Shown in pieces: positions 18,472 to 27,857 of a stretch of DNA of 64,000 bases. Origin of the DNA: Gammaproteobacteria bacterium (GTDB taxonomy: Bacteria; Pseudomonadota; Gammaproteobacteria; Pseudomonadales; Cellvibrionaceae); contig JAGKWY010000004.1 of NCBI GenBank assembly GCA_021151625.1, positions 1 through 64,000 of the forward strand. The letters run 5' to 3'. Made by a program: the position numbers and the translations under genes. The notes beneath the pieces are model-generated. The model ran no database searches and was not told the origin of the DNA. It saw only the letters and a program-made list of their open reading frames with translations. Position 1 is the first letter of the stretch; every line of letters begins with the position of its first letter.

Positions 18472-19551
18472 TTATTCTGGTGTTGGAGTTAGGGGCTCCG
18501 GGCTCGGGTATGCATTAGATACTTCGCCTGAAGAATTGATAACATATAGATACGCAACACCGCGGGAAAGCTTAAAAGCACTTATTTTGCGGAGATTTAC
18601 TTTAATTGATGTTGGACTCCAATCCCCGGGCTTAACATATTGAATATGTTTAACTGTGCACTCTGCATATACTTTTGCGTCACACATTTCTACCCGAGCA
18701 GGAGTCGTAGCAATATACAGATCATCAAACCAGGCTCTGGCGGTAGTGTAGAAGCCCTGGGCAATGTGGCCAAGTCGAAAATCAGTAAATTCTCCATCAA
18801 CTGTTCGAATTTGATAGCTTTTATTATCTATCCCTAGCTTTCCATCCAGCCAAACTTGTACCAAGCCATTTTTTTCAGTGTAAGGATTGTTTAATTTGGT
18901 AAATATTTCCCAGCGCTGCAGTTTCCCGTTAGTGTTACCCCAATTCCAACCCAAGGTGTTGATGTTGTTCGGGTTTGGGTTGCTCGCACTAATTGCACCA
19001 GTGCTAACATTGTTATAAACACCCCATCTGTCTTGTCCGCCTGGAATAACGGGCATTAGTTGGGGCATCTGGGATTTGTTTCCATACAGGTAAAATTGCT
19101 TGTGATTCGCTGTGGCTGCGACAAAGTTGCCGGTCATTAAACGTCTGTAGGTAATATAGAGTTGATTGTATGGCCCTTTTCCTGCCCAACCAAACGCGCG
19201 AATGGTCTCTGGGTCTATTGTCCAGTCGACCTTTACCGTATTACCGGTATCATCTTCTGTTGGGGTCTTGGTGATAACTACGCCCTCCCCGTTATAATCA
19301 TAAATAGCCGACCAGGTATGGCCCGCAATGGGCTTTAGACCATTAATTTTACTACCGACGGGGTGGCCTTCAAAATCATCCCAGCTAACAATCTCTCCGT
19401 CAAAACTGCCAAATCCACTGCCCGTAATCGTTAATGGGCCGCTATCAGTTTGGCTGGTTGTTGTAATTACAGGAGCTGCTAAAAGGCCTGTGGGTGCCAG
19501 AGCAATTACGAGGGTAATGAGTTTTTTAATAAAGATATGTGGTGTTTGCAT
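18472..19551 (-). CDS. Secreted protein with IPT/TIG-like start, function unknown
   Basis: This 359-residue exported protein has a signal peptide (LITLVIALAPTGLLA, cut near residue 24). A short IPT/TIG-like stretch follows (LTITGSGFGSFDGEIVSWDDF), and then a beta-rich region (WLDGKLGIDN, GEFTDFRLGHIAQGF, ARAWFDDLYIAT) reminiscent of concanavalin-like sandwiches in polysaccharide-binding or lyase proteins. I see no catalytic motif, no PEP-CTERM tail and no lipobox. The start at 19551 is preceded by AGGAG at good spacing. Lying in the EPS locus, it may bind or process the polymer outside the cell; this is inference. Confidence 0.7.
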   Translation of the reverse strand: MQTPHIFIKKLITLVIALAPTGLLAAPVITTTSQTDSGPLTITGSGFGSFDGEIVSWDDFEGHPVGSKINGLKPIAGHTWSAIYDYNGEGVVITKTPTEDDTGNTVKVDWTIDPETIRAFGWAGKGPYNQLYITYRRLMTGNFVAATANHKQFYLYGNKSQMPQLMPVIPGGQDRWGVYNNVSTGAISASNPNPNNINTLGWNWGNTNGKLQRWEIFTKLNNPYTEKNGLVQVWLDGKLGIDNKSYQIRTVDGEFTDFRLGHIAQGFYTTARAWFDDLYIATTPARVEMCDAKVYAECTVKHIQYVKPGDWSPTSIKVNLRKISAFKLSRGVAYLYVINSSGEVSNAYPSPEPLTPTPE

Positions 19552-19683
19552 ATGTTGTGATCTCCTGCAATTACTCATTAAGCGTAGTACCGAAACCAGA
19601 TTATGTCTTACATTAATGTAATCTATGCGACTACGCATATAGCGAGTTAGTTTATAAGAATGTGACGTTTTTCCCTTTCATGA

Positions 19684-20673
19684 TTAATTCTGAAGCTCAT
19701 TAACTTGATGTTTCAGTCGCAATACCAGAGAGCTAATTAATTGGGTGTGTTCCAGCTTAAATTGCTCTATATCTATTACCAAACTATGCCGCAGGGAAAT
19801 GGCGGCCTGGATGGAGGAGGCTATGTCTTGTGCATTATTGAGGGTATAGACAAAACCCTTATTAAAAATGTCTCGATTAACTTTACTGTCAGATAGTATG
19901 GCTGGAACACCTAGTGCGGCCGCCTCATAAGCACCACAGACAAGGCAGTGATCTCGAGTTGTCAAATCAATGGCAACCTGGGCGTTGGAAAAATAGTGCA
20001 CGTATTCTTCTTCGCTAACAAAACCAAGTAAGCGGACATTGTCGGGTAAGGAGTTTATATAGTCCTGGGACAGCTTGTTCTTATAATTACCTGTTACGTA
20101 AACGGAAATGTCGGGCGTCTGCTTCGCGGCGTTAATAACCTCAAAGTAAGGCTCGTCTGCCGCCCAGGTGCAAATGAAAAGAGCAAATTTCTGGTCGACA
20201 GGTAAGGGGGCTGAATGCGGATGATTGGCGATTGGTGGTATTGGGTCGGGGAAAACAAAAGGTCTTCCCCCCCATGCAGTGACTTGTTCGGCAAGATACT
20301 GGTTGCTAACTATTACCAGATTGGCATTGCGCGATATAAATCTGGCTATTCCGTTTAACAGTTTATGTTTTCCTTCAAGTGGGTAAATCCCTGCGTTGTG
20401 TGCATCGACTATAACGGTACGGCCAAAGAACAATTTAAGGCACACAGCAACGAACGATAAAACAATCGAAGGATTTTGGGTGTAAATAACTCTTATATTT
20501 TTTGAAAAAATAATAGATAAGGTTTTTGCAAATAAAATTACGTATTTAATGGCTCGCGGCTTTCGTGATGTTAGCTCATAAAGATCAACGCCAAGTGCTT
20601 GGCTCATACTTCTGTTTCTTGGTTGGATTTCCCATGTGAACCAACCTGCATTTGCTTGCTTACTTGTGCTCAT
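19684..20673 (-). CDS. Glycosyltransferase (GT4-like, GT-B fold)
   Basis: This 329-residue GT-B fold glycosyltransferase has an N-terminal half with DAHNAGIYPLEGKHKLLNG and a C-terminal half with LLGFVSEEEYVHYFSNAQVAIDLTTRD. The latter ends in the donor-binding YEAAALGVPAILSD motif. It lacks an obvious signal peptide and would act on the cytoplasmic face. The ATG at 20673 overlaps the upstream gene by 14 bp; an in-frame ATG at 20700 is also possible. It is the last glycosyltransferase of the minus-strand operon. Confidence 0.8.
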   Translation of the reverse strand: MSTSKQANAGWFTWEIQPRNRSMSQALGVDLYELTSRKPRAIKYVILFAKTLSIIFSKNIRVIYTQNPSIVLSFVAVCLKLFFGRTVIVDAHNAGIYPLEGKHKLLNGIARFISRNANLVIVSNQYLAEQVTAWGGRPFVFPDPIPPIANHPHSAPLPVDQKFALFICTWAADEPYFEVINAAKQTPDISVYVTGNYKNKLSQDYINSLPDNVRLLGFVSEEEYVHYFSNAQVAIDLTTRDHCLVCGAYEAAALGVPAILSDSKVNRDIFNKGFVYTLNNAQDIASSIQAAISLRHSLVIDIEQFKLEHTQLISSLVLRLKHQVNELQN

Positions 20674-21991
20674 TGCTATTAATGACTCTTTGAGTTTCAA
20701 TGTGAATTAATTTACTGACAGCGAGAGCAATACCAAGAGCAACCCACCAATAAACCTCATATAAATCCATGCCAAATAGCCCAAGTAATAGCCGCATCAA
20801 AATATAACCAATCACGGCCTTGCTTAAATTGATTAGAAATTGATTGTTCAAGGATGTTTCCCCGAGCTTGCTCACATTTCTAATATTCATTGAATTTAGT
20901 TGTATTAGTTTTAATACAAAATAAAAAAATACAAAAAAACCAATGGGCCCAATATTGGTTAACACTTCAAGGTAGAGGTTATGAGTGTTTTGGCTTCTTC
21001 CGAACATTTCATACCTAACCTTGGAAAAGGCTTGAACTCCGACACCCATTGGATGTTCTATATATAGCTGTATTGCATCTGCAATAATCTCTTTGCGTTT
21101 TTCGCTTGAGCCGCCTTCTTTCTCCTCCCCGGTAAAAATAGACCCGAAGCGCTCTTTATATTCTGTTGGAACAAAATTGAATGTGATTAGGAGTATTGTA
21201 ATACCAAGCAAAAAAATCTTGAATTTCCCTGTTTTTAATTTCATCAAAAAATAACATGTGCCTAAGGCAACCGCGACATAGCCTGTGCGGGATCCGGTCG
21301 TCACTATGATGATTAAACTAAATAGTATCAGTGTAATTAGCCCTAATTTTAATAGGTTGCTTTTTACACACATTAATATAAAGACCGCAAAAGGAAGGCA
21401 GCCCACGGCAAATCCGCTAAAGGAGTTGGGGTGTCCATACATTGCGGTTGAACCATGTAAGCGCTGTATTCCCTGGTTTTCCCACATGAGACTGCCCGTC
21501 AACCAACCTAAAAAGCCTTCCTGTCCGATTTTTAACCATGCCAACAATATAAAGGCCACAATGACTCGTAAATCTTCAATTTTTTCGGTGGCTGCATAAA
21601 TAAAAAATGAAATTAGTGCAAACTTAATAACTCTGTCATTGTAAACTCGCAACGATTCAGGTTTATCCATGGAAAATATTGTGTAAATACCAAGGATGAA
21701 AATTAGTAAAAAGGTAACCTTGGTTACAGAGTGAAATTGCTTTTGTTTGTTTGAGTCCCCAAAGAATTTAACCAGGCACCAAAGTCCTACAAATGCCCCG
21801 AAGGTAAATTGAAAGCGAATTGTTTGTAATTCGGGAATGCGAAAATGCAGTTCCAGGTAAAAGGCAAAAATATAAAAACCAACGCAATATGCGAGCGGCT
21901 GGCCCTTGAAAAATGATTTAATTTCATACGCCGCTGTATTAGGGTTTGGAGATTCGAGTTTACGATTCAGGTTGTGCATCATATTACCCAA
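20660..21991 (-). CDS. O-antigen ligase/Wzy-type membrane protein
   Basis: This 443-residue polytopic membrane protein has about ten transmembrane segments and a large loop in the second half. That loop contains EHPMGVGVQAFSKVRYEMFGRSQNTHNLYLEVLTN in overlapping part, the H-N-x-Y-L-E motif of the Wzy_C/O-antigen ligase family. It is probably the polymerase of the locus, matching the exosortase A-associated ligase-like branch. Several ATGs cluster at 21979-21991, so the exact start is uncertain. It overlaps the downstream glycosyltransferase gene. Confidence 0.83.
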   Translation of the reverse strand: MGNMMHNLNRKLESPNPNTAAYEIKSFFKGQPLAYCVGFYIFAFYLELHFRIPELQTIRFQFTFGAFVGLWCLVKFFGDSNKQKQFHSVTKVTFLLIFILGIYTIFSMDKPESLRVYNDRVIKFALISFFIYAATEKIEDLRVIVAFILLAWLKIGQEGFLGWLTGSLMWENQGIQRLHGSTAMYGHPNSFSGFAVGCLPFAVFILMCVKSNLLKLGLITLILFSLIIIVTTGSRTGYVAVALGTCYFLMKLKTGKFKIFLLGITILLITFNFVPTEYKERFGSIFTGEEKEGGSSEKRKEIIADAIQLYIEHPMGVGVQAFSKVRYEMFGRSQNTHNLYLEVLTNIGPIGFFVFFYFVLKLIQLNSMNIRNVSKLGETSLNNQFLINLSKAVIGYILMRLLLGLFGMDLYEVYWWVALGIALAVSKLIHIETQRVINSNEHK

Positions 21992-22039
21992 ATTGATAAC
22001 GGCTTAATTTGGCCACTGTGCTGATAGCATTGTGGTTGC

Positions 22040-23134
22040 TCATGTTGGGAGAACAGTTAGTTGCTGCTGGTAAAAATGATTGTGTGCTGCGATACACTTT
22101 TCCCAACTATATTCGGATTCAACTTTCTGGCGAGCTGAAACTGCCAGCTGCCTTGTAAGTTGCGGGTTTTCGATCAGTTTTACCATTGCTCCGGCAAGTG
22201 CTTCTTCATTGTCCGGTGGAATTAATAAGCCCGTTAGCCCATCCTCTACCAATTCCGGATTCCCACCAACGCTAGTGGCAATACTAGCTACACCTCTAAA
22301 CATGTATTCCAATAAGGCATTGCTTAAACCTTCGGAGTCAGAACAGATGACACCTATGTCGAGGGTTTCGAGATAGGCTGTAACGTCTGCAACTCTCCCG
22401 GCAAAGTGCAATTGGCTATACACGCCCAGTTCCTTAGCCATGGCTTCGAGTTCAGGGCGCATGTGCCCATCCCCAATTATATGAAAACAGATTGAAGGGT
22501 AACTTTTGTGGACAATAGCTGCCGCTTTGATAAAGAGGTCGGTTCGTTTCACATGCCGGGTCATGTTGCCCACTATACCAATATGCTTGATGGGTGCGCT
22601 GTGCTCTACATAAGGCAGCCCGGCAACGTCTATTCCATTTCTAAGCAAAACCATCTTCTCGGGCGGCAATGAAAAGCTACTGCTAAAGTGATTTTTGACT
22701 ACTTCCGCGTTACAGATAAAACCGGTCATCTTGTAGTAAACCCATTTTAGAACCGCAGCTTGTTTCTTGGAGTGCCAAAAACCCAGGTCACGAAAGCAGG
22801 CGATGCGTACCTTGATGTTTGCTAAAAATGCAGCCGTTCCTCCGAATATGGTCGAGTCTTGGAAAAAAGTTTGGACAATGTCAATTTTTTCGTTGCGAAG
22901 AAAACGAACTAACTTGATAAGTGCTATTGCGCCTGCAAAGGAAAATAATTTTTTTACATGCCAGTTTAAATGTACACAATTAGCTGGTGTTAAATCGGGG
23001 GCAGACTCTCTGATGGTTAATAAATAGGGAATATATTTTTTTCGATCAAGCTGGTTAATTAAACCAATAAGTTGCAGCTCTGTGCCTCCACGAATCAGCT
23101 TATCGATACAGAAAACAATTTTCACAGGTTGCAT
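22040..23134 (-). CDS. Family 4 glycosyltransferase
   Basis: This 364-residue GT-B glycosyltransferase has the N-terminal donor-domain linker IRGGTELQLIGLINQL and the C-terminal GT4 core (IGIVGNMTRHVKRTDLFIKAA, HIIGDGHMRPELE, ICSDSEGLSNALLEYMFRG). I start it at the ATG at 23134 (MQPVKIVFCIDK), 17 bp after the stop of the previous gene; the longer frame to 23197 would overlap it with unrelated residues. It forms part of a tight minus-strand operon. Confidence 0.87.
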   Translation of the reverse strand: MQPVKIVFCIDKLIRGGTELQLIGLINQLDRKKYIPYLLTIRESAPDLTPANCVHLNWHVKKLFSFAGAIALIKLVRFLRNEKIDIVQTFFQDSTIFGGTAAFLANIKVRIACFRDLGFWHSKKQAAVLKWVYYKMTGFICNAEVVKNHFSSSFSLPPEKMVLLRNGIDVAGLPYVEHSAPIKHIGIVGNMTRHVKRTDLFIKAAAIVHKSYPSICFHIIGDGHMRPELEAMAKELGVYSQLHFAGRVADVTAYLETLDIGVICSDSEGLSNALLEYMFRGVASIATSVGGNPELVEDGLTGLLIPPDNEEALAGAMVKLIENPQLTRQLAVSARQKVESEYSWEKCIAAHNHFYQQQLTVLPT

Positions 23135-23151
23135 GTCGAGGCGCTCGTGGT

Positions 23152-24297
23152 TTATTGGGAAATGGCGGAATTGTAAATGGGGAGATAAGACAAACACATT
23201 GCCTTGCTAGAATAATTTTTTACCATCAACTCATGGCTGCCAGCTGCCAGTTGCTGAGCAAGTAATTTATCCTGTTTAAGTCTGATAATCGCTGCGGCCA
23301 AGGCTTCGGGTGATTCCAGGGGGATTATTAGTCCGGTTTTTTCATGTTGGATTAGCTTGCTTATATCACCAACAGCTGTGGCAATTATTGGGGTTTTTGC
23401 TGCCGCAGCTTCAAGCAGACTCATGGGCATTCCCTCGTCAATAGAGGGGAGGGTAAATAAATCTGCAATTTCAAGTAGTTGATTGATGTCATTGCGAAAA
23501 CCTAACAGTTTTACATTGTCTTCTACTTGTTCATTGTTAATTAGTTCGGACAATTCCTGGTGTAAAGGACCTTCTCCAACAATAAGTATTTTTACGTCAT
23601 GGCCCTGCAGCTTTAGTAGTTTTGCTGCTTTAATAAGAACCCATTGGGCTTTTTGACGATTCAATCGTGCACTATTCAGGATGCAGAAGTCAGTAGTATT
23701 TAACCCCAGGGAATGGCGCAATTTGGATTTTTCTTCGATATTTAATGTTGCCTCGGGAACATCAACTCCATTGCGAATTAGTTCTATTCTGTTTGGAAGT
23801 AATTTGCTTTCCAGCAATATTTGTTTTATCGGTTCAGAGACCGCAACAATTTTCGGGAACCAGCGGTAAAAAAACTTTTCCAGAGAAATCATCACGCGCA
23901 TCTTAAGCGGCCCTTTGGAGGGCTCAAACCAAAGGTGACAAGTAGCTATTACCGGAATGCTGGTTATCTTTTTAAGCAGATAACCAAAAACAGATGGTTT
24001 ATAGCCATGTGAATGAATGAGTGAAATGTTTTCAGCGGTGAGTTGTTTTGAAGCTCTATATAAATCAAAGATAAGACGGCTATTGGCGATAGGGATTTTT
24101 ATTGCTTCAATATTGAGTTTTACTGCGGCGTCGTAGAGTGCGCTTTGGACGTGCTGACTCGGCACTATACAGCCAACTACAGGAGTATATTCACCTTGTG
24201 CAATCAGTTGTAGTGACAAGTTCAGGATGACGCGCTCTGCACCGTAAACCCCTTCACTCTCGATAAAATGCAGTATCCGCTTATTATTTGGATTCAT
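23152..24297 (-). CDS. Family 4 glycosyltransferase
   Basis: This 381-residue GT-B glycosyltransferase has an N-terminal domain with FIESEGVYGAERVILNLS and LIHSHGYKPSVFGYLLK. Its C-terminal donor-binding domain has ILNSARLNRQKAQWVLIKAA, ILIVGEGPLHQEL and FTLPSIDEGMPMSLLEAAAA. The start overlaps the stop of the upstream membrane glycosyltransferase by 14 bp, a sign of translational coupling. Confidence 0.88.
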   Translation of the reverse strand: MNPNNKRILHFIESEGVYGAERVILNLSLQLIAQGEYTPVVGCIVPSQHVQSALYDAAVKLNIEAIKIPIANSRLIFDLYRASKQLTAENISLIHSHGYKPSVFGYLLKKITSIPVIATCHLWFEPSKGPLKMRVMISLEKFFYRWFPKIVAVSEPIKQILLESKLLPNRIELIRNGVDVPEATLNIEEKSKLRHSLGLNTTDFCILNSARLNRQKAQWVLIKAAKLLKLQGHDVKILIVGEGPLHQELSELINNEQVEDNVKLLGFRNDINQLLEIADLFTLPSIDEGMPMSLLEAAAAKTPIIATAVGDISKLIQHEKTGLIIPLESPEALAAAIIRLKQDKLLAQQLAAGSHELMVKNYSSKAMCLSYLPIYNSAISQ

Positions 24298-25939
24298 CTT
24301 GCCTTCTCACATAGACATCATAGGGCAGCCCGCCAGTGCCTGCTTTTCCTCCGGGTGCATTGACGGTGGTAATTTTAATGAACTCCTGTTTCACCTTCGC
24401 GAGTAATTGGTCAGCTTCTGGTGAACTATAATTTTGCATAGATAAGACATACTTGATATCGCTAAACTCTACCTTGCCTTGTAATGATTCAAGTGGAGAG
24501 GTGTTTATGCCATAGTAGTTAAACCCACGATCAGACTGCGCATTGAGCATATTAATTAATTCAAGGCGCGCACGTTCTTCCCAAAGTCGTATATGGCGGT
24601 TTGTATAGCTTTCACTTTCATCCAGTGACTTTTGCAGCATATATTCATAAGCACCTTTTCTGTTCTGTAAGCTTGTTGTGCTCCATGGAAGAAACAAGGT
24701 GTCGTAACCAATTATGTAAACAACATCTTCACTATTAACATTTTCCTGTACCCATCTACTCATCTCATCATAGCGAGCATTGTCAAATTCATGTGCCTGG
24801 ATATAGAGCTGGTAGAAAGATATAACGTTCACCGTTAGAAGCGCAGCAATTTGTATGCTTTTTTTATGGATGCGGGTTACTAGATATGTGCCAGCAACCA
24901 GGAAAATCGGGAGCGCTGGCAACATCCAGTAAGCTCTCAGTTGGCGAATGCTTAGGAATGTACAAAGTAAAATTACCGCAACAAATAGTAGGCTTTTGAT
25001 TTTTGGCGGCATAATGTTTCTGTGTTTGATAAAACTGAAAATTGCACCGCCAATAATCGCAGGAGCAAGTACATAGCCTGTCCCCTTTAACACAGTAATA
25101 ACTTGATCTCCCCATTGGATCCAGGGTGATTCATCATCTTTGATGTTTAATGCACGTAGTTTGATATAAAGCAACGGATCGAACAGCGGCGAACCAGCCG
25201 CAACAAAAAATGCGAATAAAGCTGATGCCCCGAATGGAACTGCCCTTTTCAGTGCCTTTAGAAATCCTAATTCACGAATAAGATCCAATAAGAAAAATAT
25301 AACAAATAGGCATGCATGCAGCTTAAAACCTGTGGCAACACCTAATATGGCTGCTGATATATAAAAATAATTTTTACGATCACCAAAGTTGGACTGGTAA
25401 TAGAGTAGCGTTCCTAATGCAACCAGAAATGTTGTCATTGTGTCAGGCCTGGCGACCAGGTAGCACCAGAGTGTGTTGTAGCTGAGTAAAAATAAACTGG
25501 CGGAAATGGCCGCCCACCAATTTGCATATTTTTCTTCTGCAAAAATATGGCGAGCAAAAAGAAACAAAATGAAAGCGGTTGCAAAGTCAGCGACCAGCAT
25601 CAGTGTTCTGTAGCTATATATGTATTGATCAGGGCTATTAATAAAGTCGCGGTATGCATCTGCAACCAAATTGATACCAATCAGATCGAAGTTTCCGGAG
25701 ACAGCGAGTTTCGCTACATAAGTCAGGATTGAACTCAATCCAACTAACCAGCTTTCAATATAGGTTCTCTGTGGCGGTGGCTCACCAAACCATACAAGAA
25801 AGCCAGCTTCATAAAGAGTGTTGTCATCAATTGTGACATAGGGTGATCCTACGGAAAAAACATGTAGTTTCAGTGTTATAGAGATTGCTGCGATTATCGC
25901 AAGCAATAAAAAGGGAAAATATTTATGTTGGCTAGTCAC
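24284..25939 (-). CDS. Membrane glycosyltransferase (GT39/ArnT-like, GT-C fold)
   Basis: This 551-residue integral membrane protein has about eleven transmembrane segments, followed by a soluble C-terminal domain from ~residue 390. The aspartate-containing first loop (YVTIDDNTLYEAGFLVWFG) and overall layout fit GT-C enzymes that use polyprenyl-phosphate sugars in the periplasm. It would decorate the polymer or a lipid intermediate on the outer face of the inner membrane. Substrate unknown. Confidence 0.75.
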   Translation of the reverse strand: MTSQHKYFPFLLLAIIAAISITLKLHVFSVGSPYVTIDDNTLYEAGFLVWFGEPPPQRTYIESWLVGLSSILTYVAKLAVSGNFDLIGINLVADAYRDFINSPDQYIYSYRTLMLVADFATAFILFLFARHIFAEEKYANWWAAISASLFLLSYNTLWCYLVARPDTMTTFLVALGTLLYYQSNFGDRKNYFYISAAILGVATGFKLHACLFVIFFLLDLIRELGFLKALKRAVPFGASALFAFFVAAGSPLFDPLLYIKLRALNIKDDESPWIQWGDQVITVLKGTGYVLAPAIIGGAIFSFIKHRNIMPPKIKSLLFVAVILLCTFLSIRQLRAYWMLPALPIFLVAGTYLVTRIHKKSIQIAALLTVNVISFYQLYIQAHEFDNARYDEMSRWVQENVNSEDVVYIIGYDTLFLPWSTTSLQNRKGAYEYMLQKSLDESESYTNRHIRLWEERARLELINMLNAQSDRGFNYYGINTSPLESLQGKVEFSDIKYVLSMQNYSSPEADQLLAKVKQEFIKITTVNAPGGKAGTGGLPYDVYVRRQDESK

Positions 25940-25968
25940 TGAATAACCCTAAAAAAACAGAATGATAT

Positions 25969-26955
25969 CTAGTTGAAATATTGTTGCCGTTGCTCTGTTG
26001 AATGGCGATTCAATAACCATTTGAAATAGTTAAAGTCTGCATTAGTAGCAAGTCGCCCGATGAGATATTGGCTCCTGGCTAATATCGGATAATTTCGGGC
26101 GAGTAAGCCGTAGCTATATCCGCATTGTTCAGCACATTGAATGACTTCATCATTAATATCACTGAGACGACCATTGGGGTAGCAGATGCCATGTACTTTG
26201 TAACCCAACTCTCGATTTATGATCTGGGCGGAGCTGACAAGTTCCTGCGTGATTGTTTTGTAATCCAATCCGCTCAGTATCGGGTGAGTGACGGTGTGGC
26301 TGCCTACATCTAACCCATCGGCTACCATTTCTTTTAATTGATCCCAGGTAACAGGAAAAAAAGGTGCTGTTGGTTGAGCGGGGACATCGCACCCGGCAAT
26401 TAGCGCTAATTTATTGATAAAGGCCTCACGCAATTCACTGGTGAGTGTGAGGCAATAGTCGCCGAGCAGATTCCAACTTAAGGCAAATTTCTGTGGCTCA
26501 AACGACAAATGCCCCAGGGGGTCTATGGAAATTTGTTTGTTGGAGCTATTGATCATTACGAACTTGAGCCTGTCCGGCCAAAGCCAGACATCACCGTTGA
26601 CAAACCCGGTGGTAACGTAAAGGCTGGCGGGAAGGTTGTATTTTTTTAGAATTGGCCAGGCATATTCATAAAAGTCTCTATGCCCATCATCAAATGTAAT
26701 TGCTATGGTGTAGGGCTGCAGGCTATCGGTTTTTAATTCCTGCAGTAAAGTTTCGATGGGTACAACTCTAAAATGATTCCTCAAGTAGTTAATTTGCTTT
26801 TCAAATTCTATCGGGGAGAGTCCTGAGGTATATGGGGCGTCGGTGATGCGATGGTACATAATGACTTGAGGGCGTAAGCGATTATGCCACCGTAATAATT
26901 TCAGGCCGCCACAGGACTCTACTAGTTGCAATAAAAATTGTTTATAACGCCGCAT
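25969..26955 (-). CDS. Polysaccharide deacetylase (NodB domain)
   Basis: This 328-residue carbohydrate esterase of the NodB fold has motif 1 TFDDGHRDF (metal and catalytic Asp), motif 2 DVGSHTVTHPILS (the H-x3-H metal pair) and the CYPNGRLSD segment. It is a second deacetylase in the locus, unlike the DUF3473-type one at 843-1736. There is no clear signal peptide. It starts 2 bp from the stop of the GT2 gene upstream, so the genes are co-transcribed. Confidence 0.87.
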   Translation of the reverse strand: MRRYKQFLLQLVESCGGLKLLRWHNRLRPQVIMYHRITDAPYTSGLSPIEFEKQINYLRNHFRVVPIETLLQELKTDSLQPYTIAITFDDGHRDFYEYAWPILKKYNLPASLYVTTGFVNGDVWLWPDRLKFVMINSSNKQISIDPLGHLSFEPQKFALSWNLLGDYCLTLTSELREAFINKLALIAGCDVPAQPTAPFFPVTWDQLKEMVADGLDVGSHTVTHPILSGLDYKTITQELVSSAQIINRELGYKVHGICYPNGRLSDINDEVIQCAEQCGYSYGLLARNYPILARSQYLIGRLATNADFNYFKWLLNRHSTEQRQQYFN

Positions 26956-26957
26956 AA

Positions 26958-27857
26958 TTAATATTTGCCAAGAATCAGTTTGGCGAGTGATTTCCAGCCA
27001 TAGAGTTTAAATGGATCAAGCCACAATCCGTGTATAATCTTTCGCAGCGGCATTAAAAAGAGTTTTTCATTTCGCGCATATACCACGGCTTCGCGCATAT
27101 ACATATCTGCCCAGGCTTTTTTAATAAACTTGGGGTCGAGATGCTGTTCATGTTGTGCGACGAATTTATTTAAAATTCGATTAGCAAATTCGTAGCGGCC
27201 GCGATAGTTGTTAGACATCTGGCCAGACCACACCCGGTATATATAAGTTCTTTCCGGGGTGTATGCGAATTCCCAGTTTAGTGAATAGCGGAGCCATAAA
27301 TCCCAATCAATGCCCATGCGAAACTCTTCATCAAAGATGCCATTTTTTTCGATGCATTGACGACGAATAATGGCTGTCCCAAAGGGAACAAAGTTTTCAA
27401 TGAGCATTTGGTTGGTAACTCTGCCGGTATGCCGAATTTCACTAGCAGGTTTGATATAGCGAATATTGTTCTCATCAATATTACTGACTTCGCTGTATAC
27501 AACTCCAACGCTGGGGTTGGAAAACAGCGGCATTTGTACTTCTAATTTATTGCGCTCCCATAAATCGTCAGCATCGCAAAATGCGATGAATTCACCGCGA
27601 GTATTGTTGATCCCACAATTCTTCGCTTTGGGTTGCCCCTGATTGGGTGTGCTTATATAGATCACGCGCTGATCTACTTTGTACCTTGCCATTACCTCCG
27701 CAGTGTTATCTGTGGAGCCATCATCAATCACCACTACCTCAATAGTAGGCCAGGTTTGATTCAATATTGAATCAACCGCTTGATCAATGTATTGCCCCAT
27801 ATTGTAAGTTGCGATAACGACACTAACCAGGGGGGGAAGATTTGTTACACCTTGCAT
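26958..27857 (-). CDS. Family 2 glycosyltransferase
   Basis: This 299-residue GT-A glycosyltransferase has SVVIATYNMGQYIDQAVDS, VVIDDGSTDNT and the metal-binding DADD (FCDADDLWE). The C-terminal part (DWDLWLRYSLNWEF, YRVWSGQMS) matches GT2 enzymes of capsule and O-antigen clusters. Its start overlaps the stop of the CapK-like gene by 13 bp. Confidence 0.88.
   Translation of the reverse strand: MQGVTNLPPLVSVVIATYNMGQYIDQAVDSILNQTWPTIEVVVIDDGSTDNTAEVMARYKVDQRVIYISTPNQGQPKAKNCGINNTRGEFIAFCDADDLWERNKLEVQMPLFSNPSVGVVYSEVSNIDENNIRYIKPASEIRHTGRVTNQMLIENFVPFGTAIIRRQCIEKNGIFDEEFRMGIDWDLWLRYSLNWEFAYTPERTYIYRVWSGQMSNNYRGRYEFANRILNKFVAQHEQHLDPKFIKKAWADMYMREAVVYARNEKLFLMPLRKIIHGLWLDPFKLYGWKSLAKLILGKY

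Noticed and set aside
18472..19551. PEP-CTERM tail in the secreted protein of the EPS locus
   Set aside because: The C-terminus ends in PLTPTPE without the hydrophobic helix and arginine cluster that define the sorting signal.
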